DNA of 64,000 nucleotides from Chalara sp. BL73 (Eukaryota; Ascomycota; Leotiomycetes; Helotiales): positions 124,001 through 188,000 of the forward strand of contig CAKJVC010000207.1 in assembly GCA_918026815.1 (NCBI GenBank), written 5' to 3'. The position numbers and the translations under genes were made by a program. Below, in pieces: positions 50,601-59,230 of this stretch. The notes beneath the pieces were generated by a model, which was not told the origin of the DNA, did not search any database, and saw only the letters and a list, made by a program, of their open reading frames with translations. Within the stretch, counting starts at the first letter, position 1. Each line of letters begins with the position of its first letter.

Positions 50601-50746
50601 TCGCTGAAGCAAAGGAGAGGGGTATTGATGTTATGGTTGCAGCTTATTTTGGGTTGCTGGAAGATTTGGGAGGCGATATCGTGTTTCCTTTTTTGCTTAA
50701 GGAGCCCAGGGGGTATGGATTGAGTAGTGGAAGGTTGGAGGACTAA
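37284..50746 (+). CDS. Hybrid PKS-NRPS with reductase release domain (cytochalasan-type synthase)
   Basis: Sixteen exons: 37284-37874, 37928-37967, 38040-38246, 38384-38492, 38635-38770, 38906-38925, 38994-41162, 41291-41389, 41557-42228, 42279-42499, 42546-44624, 44717-44858, 44911-45611, 45663-46055, 46229-47746 and 47805-50746; all phases agree, 4012 aa. Domains: KS (DTACSSS, EAHGTGT, VIGHTEGTAG; residues 1-430), AT (GHSSGE, about 642), DH ([11 protein letters not shown], about 970), C-methyltransferase ([10 protein letters not shown], about 1420), ER remnant without a nucleotide motif, KR (GLTGSLG about 2113, Tyr about 2250), ACP (GIDSL, about 2427), condensation (HHINMDG, about 2717), adenylation ([11 protein letters not shown], about 3190), thiolation (GGNSLL, about 3608), reductase (TGSTGFLG about 3690; YIATK). 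The R domain keeps Tyr and Lys, so aldehyde release is expected rather than Dieckmann closure. Missing ER is supplied by the gene at 59.2 kb. Intron 9 is GC-AG. The amino acid used is not predicted. Confidence 0.93.
44639..44671. repeat. (TA)n and poly-T tract inside PKS-NRPS intron
   Basis: An alternating TA run of about 20 nt is followed by ten T inside the intron 44625-44716. The intron is longer than its neighbours (92 nt). It is a likely length-variable site; a misplaced acceptor at TTTTTGTAG (44673) would change the frame. Confidence 0.7.
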
Positions 50747-51215
50747 CGAATTGTGTACAGTATTTTATCCTATTTTTTTTTAAGAGCTGCAGCCTACCTT
50801 TAATTAGATTACCTTCTATCGCACATATATATCTCCTAATATGTCAAAATACACTAGTCAAACCCCCCACACCAAAATAAAAACTCTTAAAAGCAGCGTG
50901 TTTTGTCTTGAAATGGAATTTTATGCTCGGTGGGTCTACAAAAAGCAGAATGTTAGATCAAGGAGTATTCTGCTGTAAGAAACGGCCGTCCTGGCATTTC
51001 GTAACCCACAACCAAATATCAGTTCAAACATTATACTGATATCATAAATGTTACAGATCATAGCTCAATTAAAACAGTATAGATTACCCGCAACTTGGCT
51101 TTTCACATGTTACCATATTAGCATAACTTCGAATATCGTCCTTTGCAACAGCTTTTCTAGATCTAGTGTCTCCGATCATGCGCCTGCGGTAATCTTCTCG
51201 CCACAGAGCCTCCTT
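50747..51215. other. Convergent intergenic region
   Basis: 469 bp between the stops of the PKS-NRPS and the small membrane protein gene; 3' UTRs expected. No gene seen. Confidence 0.4.
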
Positions 51216-51623
51216 CTACTTCTCCTTGGTCCCAAAAACCTTGTCAAATCTTTCATAGCATCCCGACCCTTCAAAGAAACAATTGATCACCCAGGACCAC
51301 CAAATGGGACTCCCCCTTTCGACCCCAACTTTTCGCATTTTCTGGTCCATCACTACCACACCTGCAATATGTAGTACCACCGTGATCTTTCCAAGCACAG
51401 AAATTATGACGAGCGCATTGCTGAGGTACGTCGTGGGGATTATGGAGAAGATAGGTAGGTGGGTGTGGAGATATGGTGCAGATAGAGTTATGGCAAATAA
51501 TGACAAGGCTAAAGCTATAAGAGCGGATTCTCTGAGTGAAGATGGTGGTACATGGTAGATTGTCGTGCTTGATTGTGTGCTCGTAGTTTGAGAAGAGGAA
51601 GTGTGGGGATATGATTTCGTCAT
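51216..51623 (-). CDS. Small membrane protein of unknown function within the cluster
   Basis: Single exon, 135 aa, ATG at 51623. After a Ser/Thr-rich N-terminus (about 30 aa), hydrophobic segments occur at about residues 31-52 (ESALIALALSLFAITLSAPY), 66-92 (TYLSNALVIISVLGKITVVL and onward to HIAGVVV) and 104-118 (SPIWWSWVINCFFEG). The end, GSGCYERFDKVFGTKEK, looks conserved-like: aromatic residues followed by basic residues. I do not recognise the family. It lies between the PKS-NRPS and the exporter and shares a 750-bp divergent promoter with the exporter, which contains four CCGAA motifs, so co-regulation is plausible. It could also be an unrelated gene or, less likely, a chance frame. Confidence 0.55.
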   Translation of the reverse strand: MTKSYPHTSSSQTTSTQSSTTIYHVPPSSLRESALIALALSLFAITLSAPYLHTHLPIFSIIPTTYLSNALVIISVLGKITVVLHIAGVVVMDQKMRKVGVERGSPIWWSWVINCFFEGSGCYERFDKVFGTKEK

Positions 51624-52373
51624 GATGAGTAACGAGTAGAATGGGGTGTTCTTCCTTCCTTCCTAGAAGCAATGGAGAGTTTTGCCTTTAGAAAATATTT
51701 CTACAATGTATTCTGCATCCTGATGGCTTCTAACAACCGAAATAGGGGCCGATGCTGGTGGCCACAAATCCCTAGCGAGAACAGCGTCCACAACCACATC
51801 CAACCAATAAACTTTGGGAATGGGTAGAAGCGTCAAAATTCAAGTCTAGCAGGAGCGAACAATTTCTGTTATCGGTCATCCGAACCAGCATACCATGAAT
51901 CATAGTTGGACTGGTGAGGCGGAACTAGCTCTGTCTTACGTAATAAAGTCTCCGAACTTTGGTGATCTTTTATTGGCCAAATCAAATTTGAACCTATGCT
52001 CTCACAAATAAAGTCTCCGAACACAGGTTCTCTTTACATGCCTTGGGGAGTATAATCACAGGCAATATGAGCCGAAGGACACGAAATACCTCGGAGTAGC
52101 CAAGTTTGCTCTTATAAATATAGTCCCCGAACTTTTTGATAGCCAATTGGACGAATCTCAAAGTTATGCATGCTTGGTCACCTTCGAAGTAAAATTATTG
52201 ATCGCAATGGTATTCACTGGTTTAAAATTTGAGCTATACTTGACGGTCACTACATAAACTTTCGCGTCTTCTGCAGCCCCTCGTTATCCCTTTATCAAGT
52301 TCACTTCTCTACATACAAAATCTCGGAATGCTCCAAATTTGAGCAGAGACAGCTTGACGAGATAACAAGTGAA
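51624..52373. promoter_or_regulatory. Divergent promoter with repeated AGTCTCCGAAC boxes
   Basis: Between the small membrane protein (minus) and the exporter (plus). The box AATAAAGTCTCCGAAC occurs at about 51942-51957 and 52007-52022, and a variant AATATAGTCCCCGAAC at about 52117-52132; a further CCGAA is at 52072-52076. Spacing is 65 and 110 bp. The core CCGAAC resembles a Zn2Cys6 half site. Confidence 0.55.
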
Positions 52374-54148
52374 ATGACGAGCAATGCGGATGCTTCTCAT
52401 ACCCTTGAGGCAGGGGAAGGCTCATCAAAAGAGGTTTCATATGGCTGGAAATTCTGGGTTATCTTTCTCTCCCTTTGCATAACGGGGCTTTTGACCGCTC
52501 TGGACAGCACAATCGTCACAATTGCACTTCCTACCATCATTCGCGATCTTGGTATTGGTGACGACTATATTTGGATTGTCAATGTATATTTTTTGACTAG
52601 GTAGGCAGGTCCTATTCAGTGACTGTCGAATCGTTAGCTAACTTGAAATTCGCTAGTGCGGCTGTCCAGCCCCTTTATGGCCAACTGGCCCAAGTCTTTG
52701 GGAGAAGGTGGATTATGATATCTGTTACTGCCATCTTTACATTAGGGAGTGGTATATGTGGTGGTTCGTCTAGCGGCGGTATGCTAATTGCTGGACGCGC
52801 CGTCCAAGGCATTGGCGGAGGCGGTATCAATACGCTGGTGGATATGATAGTCTCAGATCTCGTTCCACTGCGTCAGCGAGGAGCTTTCATGGCAGTCATA
52901 CTGGCTGTAATCAACATTGGAACCTCTCTAGGCCCGTTTGTGGGCGGCGCGCTCGTTCAAACGACGACATGGAGATGGGCGTTCTACCTCAACTTGCCAA
53001 TAGGAGGAGCATCCCTGCTCCTTTTGCTTCTCTTTCTTAACGTCAATTACCAAAAAGCCCCATTGAAGGAGAAATTGAAGCAAATTGACTTTTTGGGTAA
53101 CACCATTTTAATGGCCTGCTGTGTTTCCGTCCTATATGCCTTGACGTATGGTGGTTCGACTTTCACTTGGTCGTCACCTCGCATCGCAACGCCTCTCGTT
53201 CTTGGAATCCTCGGGTTTGGGTTATTTGCATGGTACGAAAGCTCAAAATTCTGCATTGAACCTGTCATACCTGTTCGACTGTATTCAAACACGAATTCTG
53301 CGGTCGCATTCTTCCTCACTTTTATACATTCTATCCTTACGCTTTGGCGATTATACTTCCTTCCTGTGTATTTCCAGAGCGTCTTAGGATCTTCACCATC
53401 AAGATCCGGAGTGCAGTTACTGCCAACAGTCGTGGTACTCTTTCCATTTGCTGTTATCAGTGGAGCGTTCGTTTTGAAAACTGGCAAATATCTACCGCTT
53501 CATTATATTGGCTTCGGACTGATGGTGATTGGGCATGGCTGTTTCACTATTCTTGATGCGCAGTCAACAACGGCAACATGGGTTCTCCTCCAAGTGATTA
53601 CTGGTGCAGGATCTAGTTTAGTCCTGACAACTTTATTGCCAGCAGTCCAAGCTGGTCTATCGGAGAAGGATGTTGGATTGGCGACAGGAGCCTGGTCTTT
53701 TATGCGAAGCTTCGGAGTTATTTGGGGAGTAGCAATCCCGGCTGCTATCTTCAACAATCGTTTCGATCAGCTTTCCGAACGAATCACCAACGCTGAGACG
53801 CGGGATTTATTTTCTAACGGTTACGCATATGAGCATGTGTCTTCGACATACATTAGGTCTTTTCCAGCGGATACTCGAGACCAGATAATTAGCGTTTACT
53901 CAGATAGTTTGAAGCGCACTTGGCAGATCAGCATTGCTTTCGCCGGAGCTGCTTTCTTAGCCACATTTGTTCAGAAGACCATTAAACTTCGGACTAAGCT
54001 CGATACCGAATTTGGTCTACAAGATGATAAACCAGCTGTGAAAGACAAAGCAGCGGAAGATCTGAAAACGCCGATTAAGGATGAAGCGCCTGGGAAAGCA
54101 TCGGAAGACAAGTCAACCGAGGAAGCTTCGGTTGAAAAGCCAGTCTGA
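52374..54148 (+). CDS. DHA2-family MFS exporter (14 TM)
   Basis: Two exons, 52374-52600 and 52657-54148, give 572 aa. Typical motifs: LDSTIVTIALPTIIRDLG (TM1 end), QPLYGQLAQVFGRRW (motif A), GRAVQGIGGGGINTL, LVPLRQRGAFMAVI, GPFVGGALVQTTTWRWAFYL (motif C region with NLPIGG) and a long second bundle including YFLPVYFQSVLGSSPSRSGV. The hydrophilic C-tail is Lys/Asp/Glu-rich (about 50 aa). Family members export fungal toxins and drugs through the plasma membrane (for example the gliotoxin and aflatoxin pumps). In this context it likely exports the cluster product and gives self-protection. The intron is 56 nt with a GCTAAC branch site. Unlike the relic at 29.7-30.9 kb it is intact. Confidence 0.9.
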
Positions 54149-54718
54149 GTTTGATACTCAAGGGCATAGTTTTTTATATGTTGTTACAGGACAGCTGTGT
54201 CGACTGACTGCAGCCTCCGATCTATATTGTAGCTATTCTCAGCCGTTCTTCCAAGATGCTCTGTATGGGCACTTTGGCAAGTAGGAGATTGCTGAACTTT
54301 GCTTTCAAAATTTTATAGATTCCTTTAAGCCCTATATTGAATAGTACATCTTTTAATTTCCGCTTGTATTCGATACGGAAGTGCCCGCCCTTCGATCCCT
54401 AAATGTTGCCCACCCAGCTGCTGTCTGATTCACATGGTTAAACAGCTATGAAAAGCATTGTATAAAGCACCGAACGACTCTGGGCAGCGTTCCATGATTC
54501 AAAAGAAAAGCTGTACCTGTAGTCCCGAGTCCGATACTTCATACACCGATGCCGAATATTTCTGACAAAGATCACAAGGGTTAGATGCGTCTATCATATT
54601 TTACTCCAAGATTTCAATTCCATAAGTCTTGTTATTTCGAATATCCATTCACGCAGCTTAGCTACTGTCCAATAGCCCTGCTAGAACAAGAGGGCTGACT
54701 CTTGTGTTCTTGTTCTAG
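54149..54718. promoter_or_regulatory. Promoter region of the hydrolase gene
   Basis: 570 bp upstream of the alpha/beta hydrolase. CCGAA motifs lie at 54470-54474 and 54552-54556. The bases just before the start (TTCTTGTTCTAG) resemble an intron acceptor, so an upstream leader intron or exon is possible. Confidence 0.4.
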
Positions 54719-56020
54719 ATGTACCAGTTCTTTCGATCTGCATTTTTCAACTTTGAGATAGTCCGAATACTTGGTACAGCGCCTTATGGAGGAGCCGATA
54801 TAGCCGAATGTCTCGAAGCAATTGGGGAGATTAAGAACGATGACCCGGGAAGCTGGCATCGGGCATGGCATATACAAGCTGAAAAGGTCGAGTTGGTAGC
54901 GGAAGAGGCTGCAAAGAGTGGTGACCTCGAATCAGCTCGTCGAGCGTACATGCGGGCTTCAAATTACTTTCGCGCGAGTGCATACATGTTTCACGATCGA
55001 TCTACATCTCCAGACCTACGTGGTCTTCCCATAACTTTGAGAAGCATTGCAAACTTCCAACGAGGAATGAAACTGCTTGACGGGAGAACATTCATCCTGG
55101 AGATTCCATACGAGGGGCATCTTCTCCCTGGGTATCTGTATCTTCCTCCAGCAGCCAAGCGCCTTCCTGGAAAGATTCCGATTTTGGTAAATAGTGGCGG
55201 CGCAGATTCAAGTCAAGAAGAGCTCTTTTTCATCTACGGTGTTTCGGGGCCAGATCTTGGATATGCAGTTCTTACGTTCGAGGGACCAGGCCAGGGCGTT
55301 GTACTCCGAAAGCAAAAACTCCACATGCGACCGGACTGGGAATATGTCATCGCATGTGTTCTCGACCATCTAAATATTTTCTCAAATGAGCACTCTGAGC
55401 TGGAACTCGATCTCGACCGAGTCGCTATAGCGGGTGCTTCGATGGGTGGTTATTTCGCTCTTCGTGGCGCAGTGGATCCACGCATTAAAGCTTGCGTTGC
55501 GATTGATCCTTTTTACGACATGTGGAACTTTGCCACCAAGCACATATCCTCTACGTTCATCAGTGGTTGGAGCACTGGCTGGCTGAGCGACGGATTTGTC
55601 AACGCCACCATAAAACTTCTTTCAAAGGTTGCATTTCAACTCAAGTGGGAGGTATCAATTTCGGGGTGGATGTTTGGTCTTGATACAGCAACGCAAACCC
55701 TCCTCGAGATGAAAAAATATACACTGAAGCTCCCAGATGGTGGTAGTTTTCTAGATGGTGTCAAGTGTCCTGTCTTTGTTAGCGCCGCAGCGCATTCGAT
55801 TTACTTTGAAGCGGACACGGATACCATGCAGGTGTTCAATATGCTGAAACATTTAGAGGAGAATCAGAAGCGGGTATGGCTTCCTAGTGCCCCTGGTGAT
55901 GGTGGCTTGCAGGCGAAAGTTGGTGCTTTTGGGCTCTCATCGCAAAAGACTTTTCAGTTCCTAGATGAGCAGCTTGGAATTTACCGCCCGTCATTACTAT
56001 CAGAAACAGGAGGCAAATAA
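54719..56020 (+). CDS. Alpha/beta hydrolase, CcsE/PyiE-like (FrsA type)
   Basis: Single exon, 433 aa. The N-terminal helical cap region begins FFRSAFFNFEIVRILGTAPY; then GSWHRAWHIQAEKVE, RRAYMRASNYFRASAYMFHD and the hydrolase fold with PYEGHLLPGYLYLPP, VNSGGADSSQEELFF, LTFEGPGQGVVLRKQ and the nucleophile elbow AGASMGG (about residue 241). Proteins of this shape are found with cytochalasan PKS-NRPS genes and are needed to obtain the pyrrolone from the released aldehyde in known pathways. The usual C-terminal His block (xEHCQxG) reads GDGGLQAKVGAF, and the expected acid loop reads AAAHSIYFEAD, so the catalytic triad is not standard. That may be a trait of this subfamily. It lies next to the exporter and in the same direction. 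Confidence 0.85.
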   Translation: MYQFFRSAFFNFEIVRILGTAPYGGADIAECLEAIGEIKNDDPGSWHRAWHIQAEKVELVAEEAAKSGDLESARRAYMRASNYFRASAYMFHDRSTSPDLRGLPITLRSIANFQRGMKLLDGRTFILEIPYEGHLLPGYLYLPPAAKRLPGKIPILVNSGGADSSQEELFFIYGVSGPDLGYAVLTFEGPGQGVVLRKQKLHMRPDWEYVIACVLDHLNIFSNEHSELELDLDRVAIAGASMGGYFALRGAVDPRIKACVAIDPFYDMWNFATKHISSTFISGWSTGWLSDGFVNATIKLLSKVAFQLKWEVSISGWMFGLDTATQTLLEMKKYTLKLPDGGSFLDGVKCPVFVSAAAHSIYFEADTDTMQVFNMLKHLEENQKRVWLPSAPGDGGLQAKVGAFGLSSQKTFQFLDEQLGIYRPSLLSETGGK

Positions 56021-56371
56021 ATATATAGTAGCATCTTCTTGAATATGAAATGGTCTTGAATTTTTTGCTTCTGCATACTTCATAATCACCTGCTCTCACT
56101 TCCAAGGGAACTTGGGACCACATCCCAAGCTCTTCTCCAAAAGAGTCACTATCCAAAAGAAGATGCAGACATCTCGTTCGGGCACTTTACCGGTTTTACT
56201 CTCCGATGCCGACTTCACTCCGACCCCGAATGTCTTCTCTATAGTATAGTATCAGCTATGCTATCAAACAAGAGTATAAGAGACTGGGTTTATAGTTTGA
56301 CAGAACCAAGATCCATTACAATTACAAGGGCTAAAAGTCTCGTGCAATAAAGCTACCACTTACACTTCAAG
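56021..56371. promoter_or_regulatory. Promoter region of the CmcJ-like gene
   Basis: 351 bp with a run of CCGA-containing words (CTCCGATGCCGACTTCACTC near 56200) and one CCGAA at 56226-56230. Confidence 0.4.
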
Positions 56372-57292
56372 ATGGCTGCCATAAAAACTGTTGCCGCGGT
56401 CTCGGCGTTTCATACGTCCAAAGAGGAGCTCACACAAGCACCTAAATCTACAGTTATTCCCCGGGGAGATGTTACCGCCAGCTTGAACTACTTCCACCCA
56501 CCTGACGATGGCTCCCATCCATACCATTATGGATTTATGACACCACCCGAAGGAGTCCCTGTTACAAACTTCTCCTTTGACAGCAAGAATGTATCAATTG
56601 TTGACCTCCGAGGCAAAGCCCACCAGCCGACACTCGACGTGGAGTCGTTCAAGTTCGTCAATAATTTCCCAAATACTCCCATCGATTTCACCTCCAACGA
56701 CGAGATCAAAGCCGATTATTATCCAGAGGTCAAGAGAACTCTCCTAGAGCATGTCCCAGGGGCTAAAAAAGTGGTAATATTCGACCATATCGTCCGACAC
56801 TCGGCCAATACTAAGCCTAATGCTATCCGACCTGCATATTTCGCACATGTCGATCAAACTTCAGATTCGGCCGAAGGGTTCGTACGACGCTACGCAGGCG
56901 ATGAAGCAGAGTCGCTGCTACAAGGAAGATACCGCTTCATCAACGTGTGGAAGCCCCTCACCGGACCAGTCAATAACACTCCCCTTGCATTTGCTTCCTC
57001 GGCCACCGTGGCAGAAGATGACTTCATCCCGTTTCTGCACTACTTTAAAGATAAGCCGGACGAGGATATCGTGTGTTTGAGGCATAGGGAGGAGCATCAG
57101 TGGTTCTATCTCTCGGGTATGGACACAAGCGAGGTCGTTCTTCTGCAGTTGTTCGACTCAGCCGCGAAGACGGAGGGTAGTGGCGTTAAGGGGGGAAGGG
57201 CTCCGCATAGTGCTTTTAGGGATGCACGAACCCCGGCGGATGCTGAGGCGAGGTATAGCATTGAAGTGAGAGTCATAGTTTTTGGAGACTAG
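56372..57292 (+). CDS. CmcJ/AsaB-like hydroxylase/desaturase (2-oxoglutarate-type)
   Basis: Single exon, 306 aa. The N-terminus has RGDVTASLNYFHPPDDGS and later VVIFDHIVRHSA, AYFAHVDQTSDSAEGFVRRY, RYRFINVWKPLTGPVNNTPL, CLRHREEHQWFYLSGMD and APHSAFRD. This is the order of blocks in the fungal 'GA4 desaturase'/CmcJ family (AsaB and relatives). AHVDQ fits the H-x-D facial metal pair and APHSAF provides the distal His, with an Arg (EVRV) for 2-oxoglutarate at the end. The enzyme likely hydroxylates, desaturates or rearranges a pathway intermediate. It stands between the hydrolase and the Diels-Alderase, and is not part of the core set known to me for cytochalasan clusters. Cofactor use is inferred. 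Confidence 0.8.
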   Translation: MAAIKTVAAVSAFHTSKEELTQAPKSTVIPRGDVTASLNYFHPPDDGSHPYHYGFMTPPEGVPVTNFSFDSKNVSIVDLRGKAHQPTLDVESFKFVNNFPNTPIDFTSNDEIKADYYPEVKRTLLEHVPGAKKVVIFDHIVRHSANTKPNAIRPAYFAHVDQTSDSAEGFVRRYAGDEAESLLQGRYRFINVWKPLTGPVNNTPLAFASSATVAEDDFIPFLHYFKDKPDEDIVCLRHREEHQWFYLSGMDTSEVVLLQLFDSAAKTEGSGVKGGRAPHSAFRDARTPADAEARYSIEVRVIVFGD

Positions 57293-57635
57293 AATCAAGG
57301 CTAGGGAGTGTTGGGGGGTGATTGTGTTATCGTAAGGATGAACTCTGTGGTAGGGTACTAAGGTGACAATATTTGAATGGAGTTTAAAGCATATCCCACA
57401 ATTTGTGTTTCAAAGGAGCCAGTTTGAATATATACTATTGTGATTGGTTATGGATGCCGTTTCTTGTATGATTATGAAGGGCTTCTTTTGTTTTCAAACA
57501 AAGCAGAAAAAAATGGAACAACTTGTATAAATTACCGACCAGAGACAACAACTAAAAGTCAAGCTTGTAGCAGAATAGTAAAAGTATCCAGTTACTACCA
57601 ATACCCTTGCTTTGTATCACGTGATCATTACATGA
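57293..57635. other. Convergent intergenic region
   Basis: 343 bp between the CmcJ-like gene and the Diels-Alderase gene stops. No gene supported; a 71-codon open frame at 57440 has no features. Confidence 0.4.
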
Positions 57636-58895
57636 CTACCTGTAATTACTCCTAAAAATAAGCGAGTCCTTCGGCAACAGCACCTGCTCTCCGAATCCAA
57701 CCCCACTAAACTTGGTCACACCCTCATTCACCTCATTCACCTCACCACCTGTCGTTGTTCCAACAAACCCCGTCAATCCCGACCCGCCACCCATTCCCAA
57801 CTCGTATTCAATATTTTTATGTTCCAAGATAAACTGCCAATGCTTCCTTTCCGATGGTGCCACATAATCTAGTTTGTAACCTGTCGAGTTATCGGCTAGG
57901 CCACCCCGCAACTGGCCACCCTCCAGTTTCGAAAAGATCGCGTAGTTTTCAATCTGTGAAGTACGCTCTGTCTGGGCAGAGAATATCTTTCGTCCGTCCT
58001 TGGCAAGGAACGCAGAGGGATGGATAAGGCCGCTGGCTTGCTCTTTAGGCTCCCAGTATGTAAGAGAATATGGACCAACCGTCGCACGAATGATGTGCCA
58101 TCCTTGAACCATGGTGATCCAGTTGAAGGCACCCCAGATACGATTGTGGCCTCCAATGCCTGTGAATATAAATGGCGTCTCGGAAACCATTAAATCCACC
58201 CCAAAACGGCCGACCGGGATAGGTTCGGTCCAGTATAGGAATGGTGGTACTGATGATGTAGAAGCATTTGCAGAGGGGTAGATTGAGCCATCCGCGTACC
58301 TCGGTGGAGTGGTTGAATCGATCGTAAAGGACCCCTTCACAACAGGTGTATCAATACTTATCCTCGCGTGCTTAAGGTCGTTGCTGATATAGAATGAATA
58401 GCTTAAGCCAGTTCCATTCCAGACGCCTTCTGTCCTGGATTCAAACTCTTTGACCACAGACTCCGTAGCAAAGTCCACTTGCGAGAACGTTGTACCATTT
58501 TCCCATACAATGTCTACCTCTACGCGGAGGTTTCCCTTGCCGAAGAACTCATAGGACGGGTCACGAGAGAAGCAAATTGTGAGGCCTGTGGTGCCGGAGT
58601 CTGATACACTGTCAAAATACCACTGCTCCCACGCTGTGCTGTTTAGGCGTGAAATACGGGGTCTCTCGAATGGATCGGTTGGGGATGTGGAAAACGAGAT
58701 GGCCTTTTTGACCGTCTGATACGCCTTGATATGGTTCGTTAAAGGAGCCTCAAGTGAAACTATTTCAGGCTGGGCAGCACCCTTCCATCTTAACGGCCAT
58801 TGAAGTTCCAAACCCGTGGGGAGCCCAAACTCCCAGTTCACGGCTATGGAGCTGAAAGCGAGTATTGCTACAGTACAGGTAGTGGTACGAAACAT
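57636..58895 (-). CDS. Diels-Alderase family protein (CcsF/PyiF/MycB-like) with N-terminal signal sequence
   Basis: Single exon, 419 aa from ATG at 58895 (the frame is open a little further upstream but without an ATG). The hydrophobic N-terminus (TTTCTVAILAFSSIAV) looks like a signal peptide. Conserved family blocks: ISRLNSTAWEQWYFDSVSD, GLTICFSRDPSYEFFGKGNL, RYADGSIYPSANASTSSVPP, YWTEPIPVGRFGVDL, FTGIGGHNRIWGAFNW (the barrel signature) and WHIIRATVGPYSLTYWEPK. This two-barrel, lipocalin-like family catalyses [4+2] cyclisations in tetramic-acid and cytochalasan pathways. Here it should close the isoindolone and macrocycle from the pyrrolone-polyene. Five N-glycosylation sequons fit passage through the ER lumen. 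Divergent from the trans-ER gene with a 335-bp shared promoter. Confidence 0.88.
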   Translation of the reverse strand: MFRTTTCTVAILAFSSIAVNWEFGLPTGLELQWPLRWKGAAQPEIVSLEAPLTNHIKAYQTVKKAISFSTSPTDPFERPRISRLNSTAWEQWYFDSVSDSGTTGLTICFSRDPSYEFFGKGNLRVEVDIVWENGTTFSQVDFATESVVKEFESRTEGVWNGTGLSYSFYISNDLKHARISIDTPVVKGSFTIDSTTPPRYADGSIYPSANASTSSVPPFLYWTEPIPVGRFGVDLMVSETPFIFTGIGGHNRIWGAFNWITMVQGWHIIRATVGPYSLTYWEPKEQASGLIHPSAFLAKDGRKIFSAQTERTSQIENYAIFSKLEGGQLRGGLADNSTGYKLDYVAPSERKHWQFILEHKNIEYELGMGGGSGLTGFVGTTTGGEVNEVNEGVTKFSGVGFGEQVLLPKDSLIFRSNYR

Positions 58896-59230
58896 TTTTG
58901 TATGGCTTATACAAAATGAGCATTTCTGTAGCACTTATCATGTAGAATTCAAATGAGAGTAGCTCGCCTGGAATAGTTCGGTATACTATCACAATTTTTC
59001 TCCGAATCGTTGATTGATAATTGATGTCAAGCGTTTCGAGGCCGAGCAACCCCGAGTGTAACAACATTCCGCATTCGGTTATCGGCCACGACACACCGAA
59101 AGAACCTCCGGCCGAATTTTCTTTTAGAAATGCGATTTCGGAAATTAGGAAATAGTCATTCTATGGTAGTTAAAATTACAACACCAATAGTTGCTCCGCA
59201 ATACCAGCAACTTCATAGCCCACCACCAAC
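58896..59230. promoter_or_regulatory. Bidirectional promoter, Diels-Alderase / enoyl reductase, CCGAA-rich
   Basis: 335 bp carrying five CCGAA/TTCGG motifs: 59002-59006, 59074-59078 (reverse), 59096-59100, 59112-59116 and 59137-59141 (reverse). Pairs in opposite orientation could bind a dimeric Zn2Cys6 regulator. Confidence 0.55.

Noticed and set aside
57636..58934. Longer Diels-Alderase frame starting at 58934
   Set aside because: The upstream codon is GTG. The ATG at 58895 gives a well-formed signal sequence.
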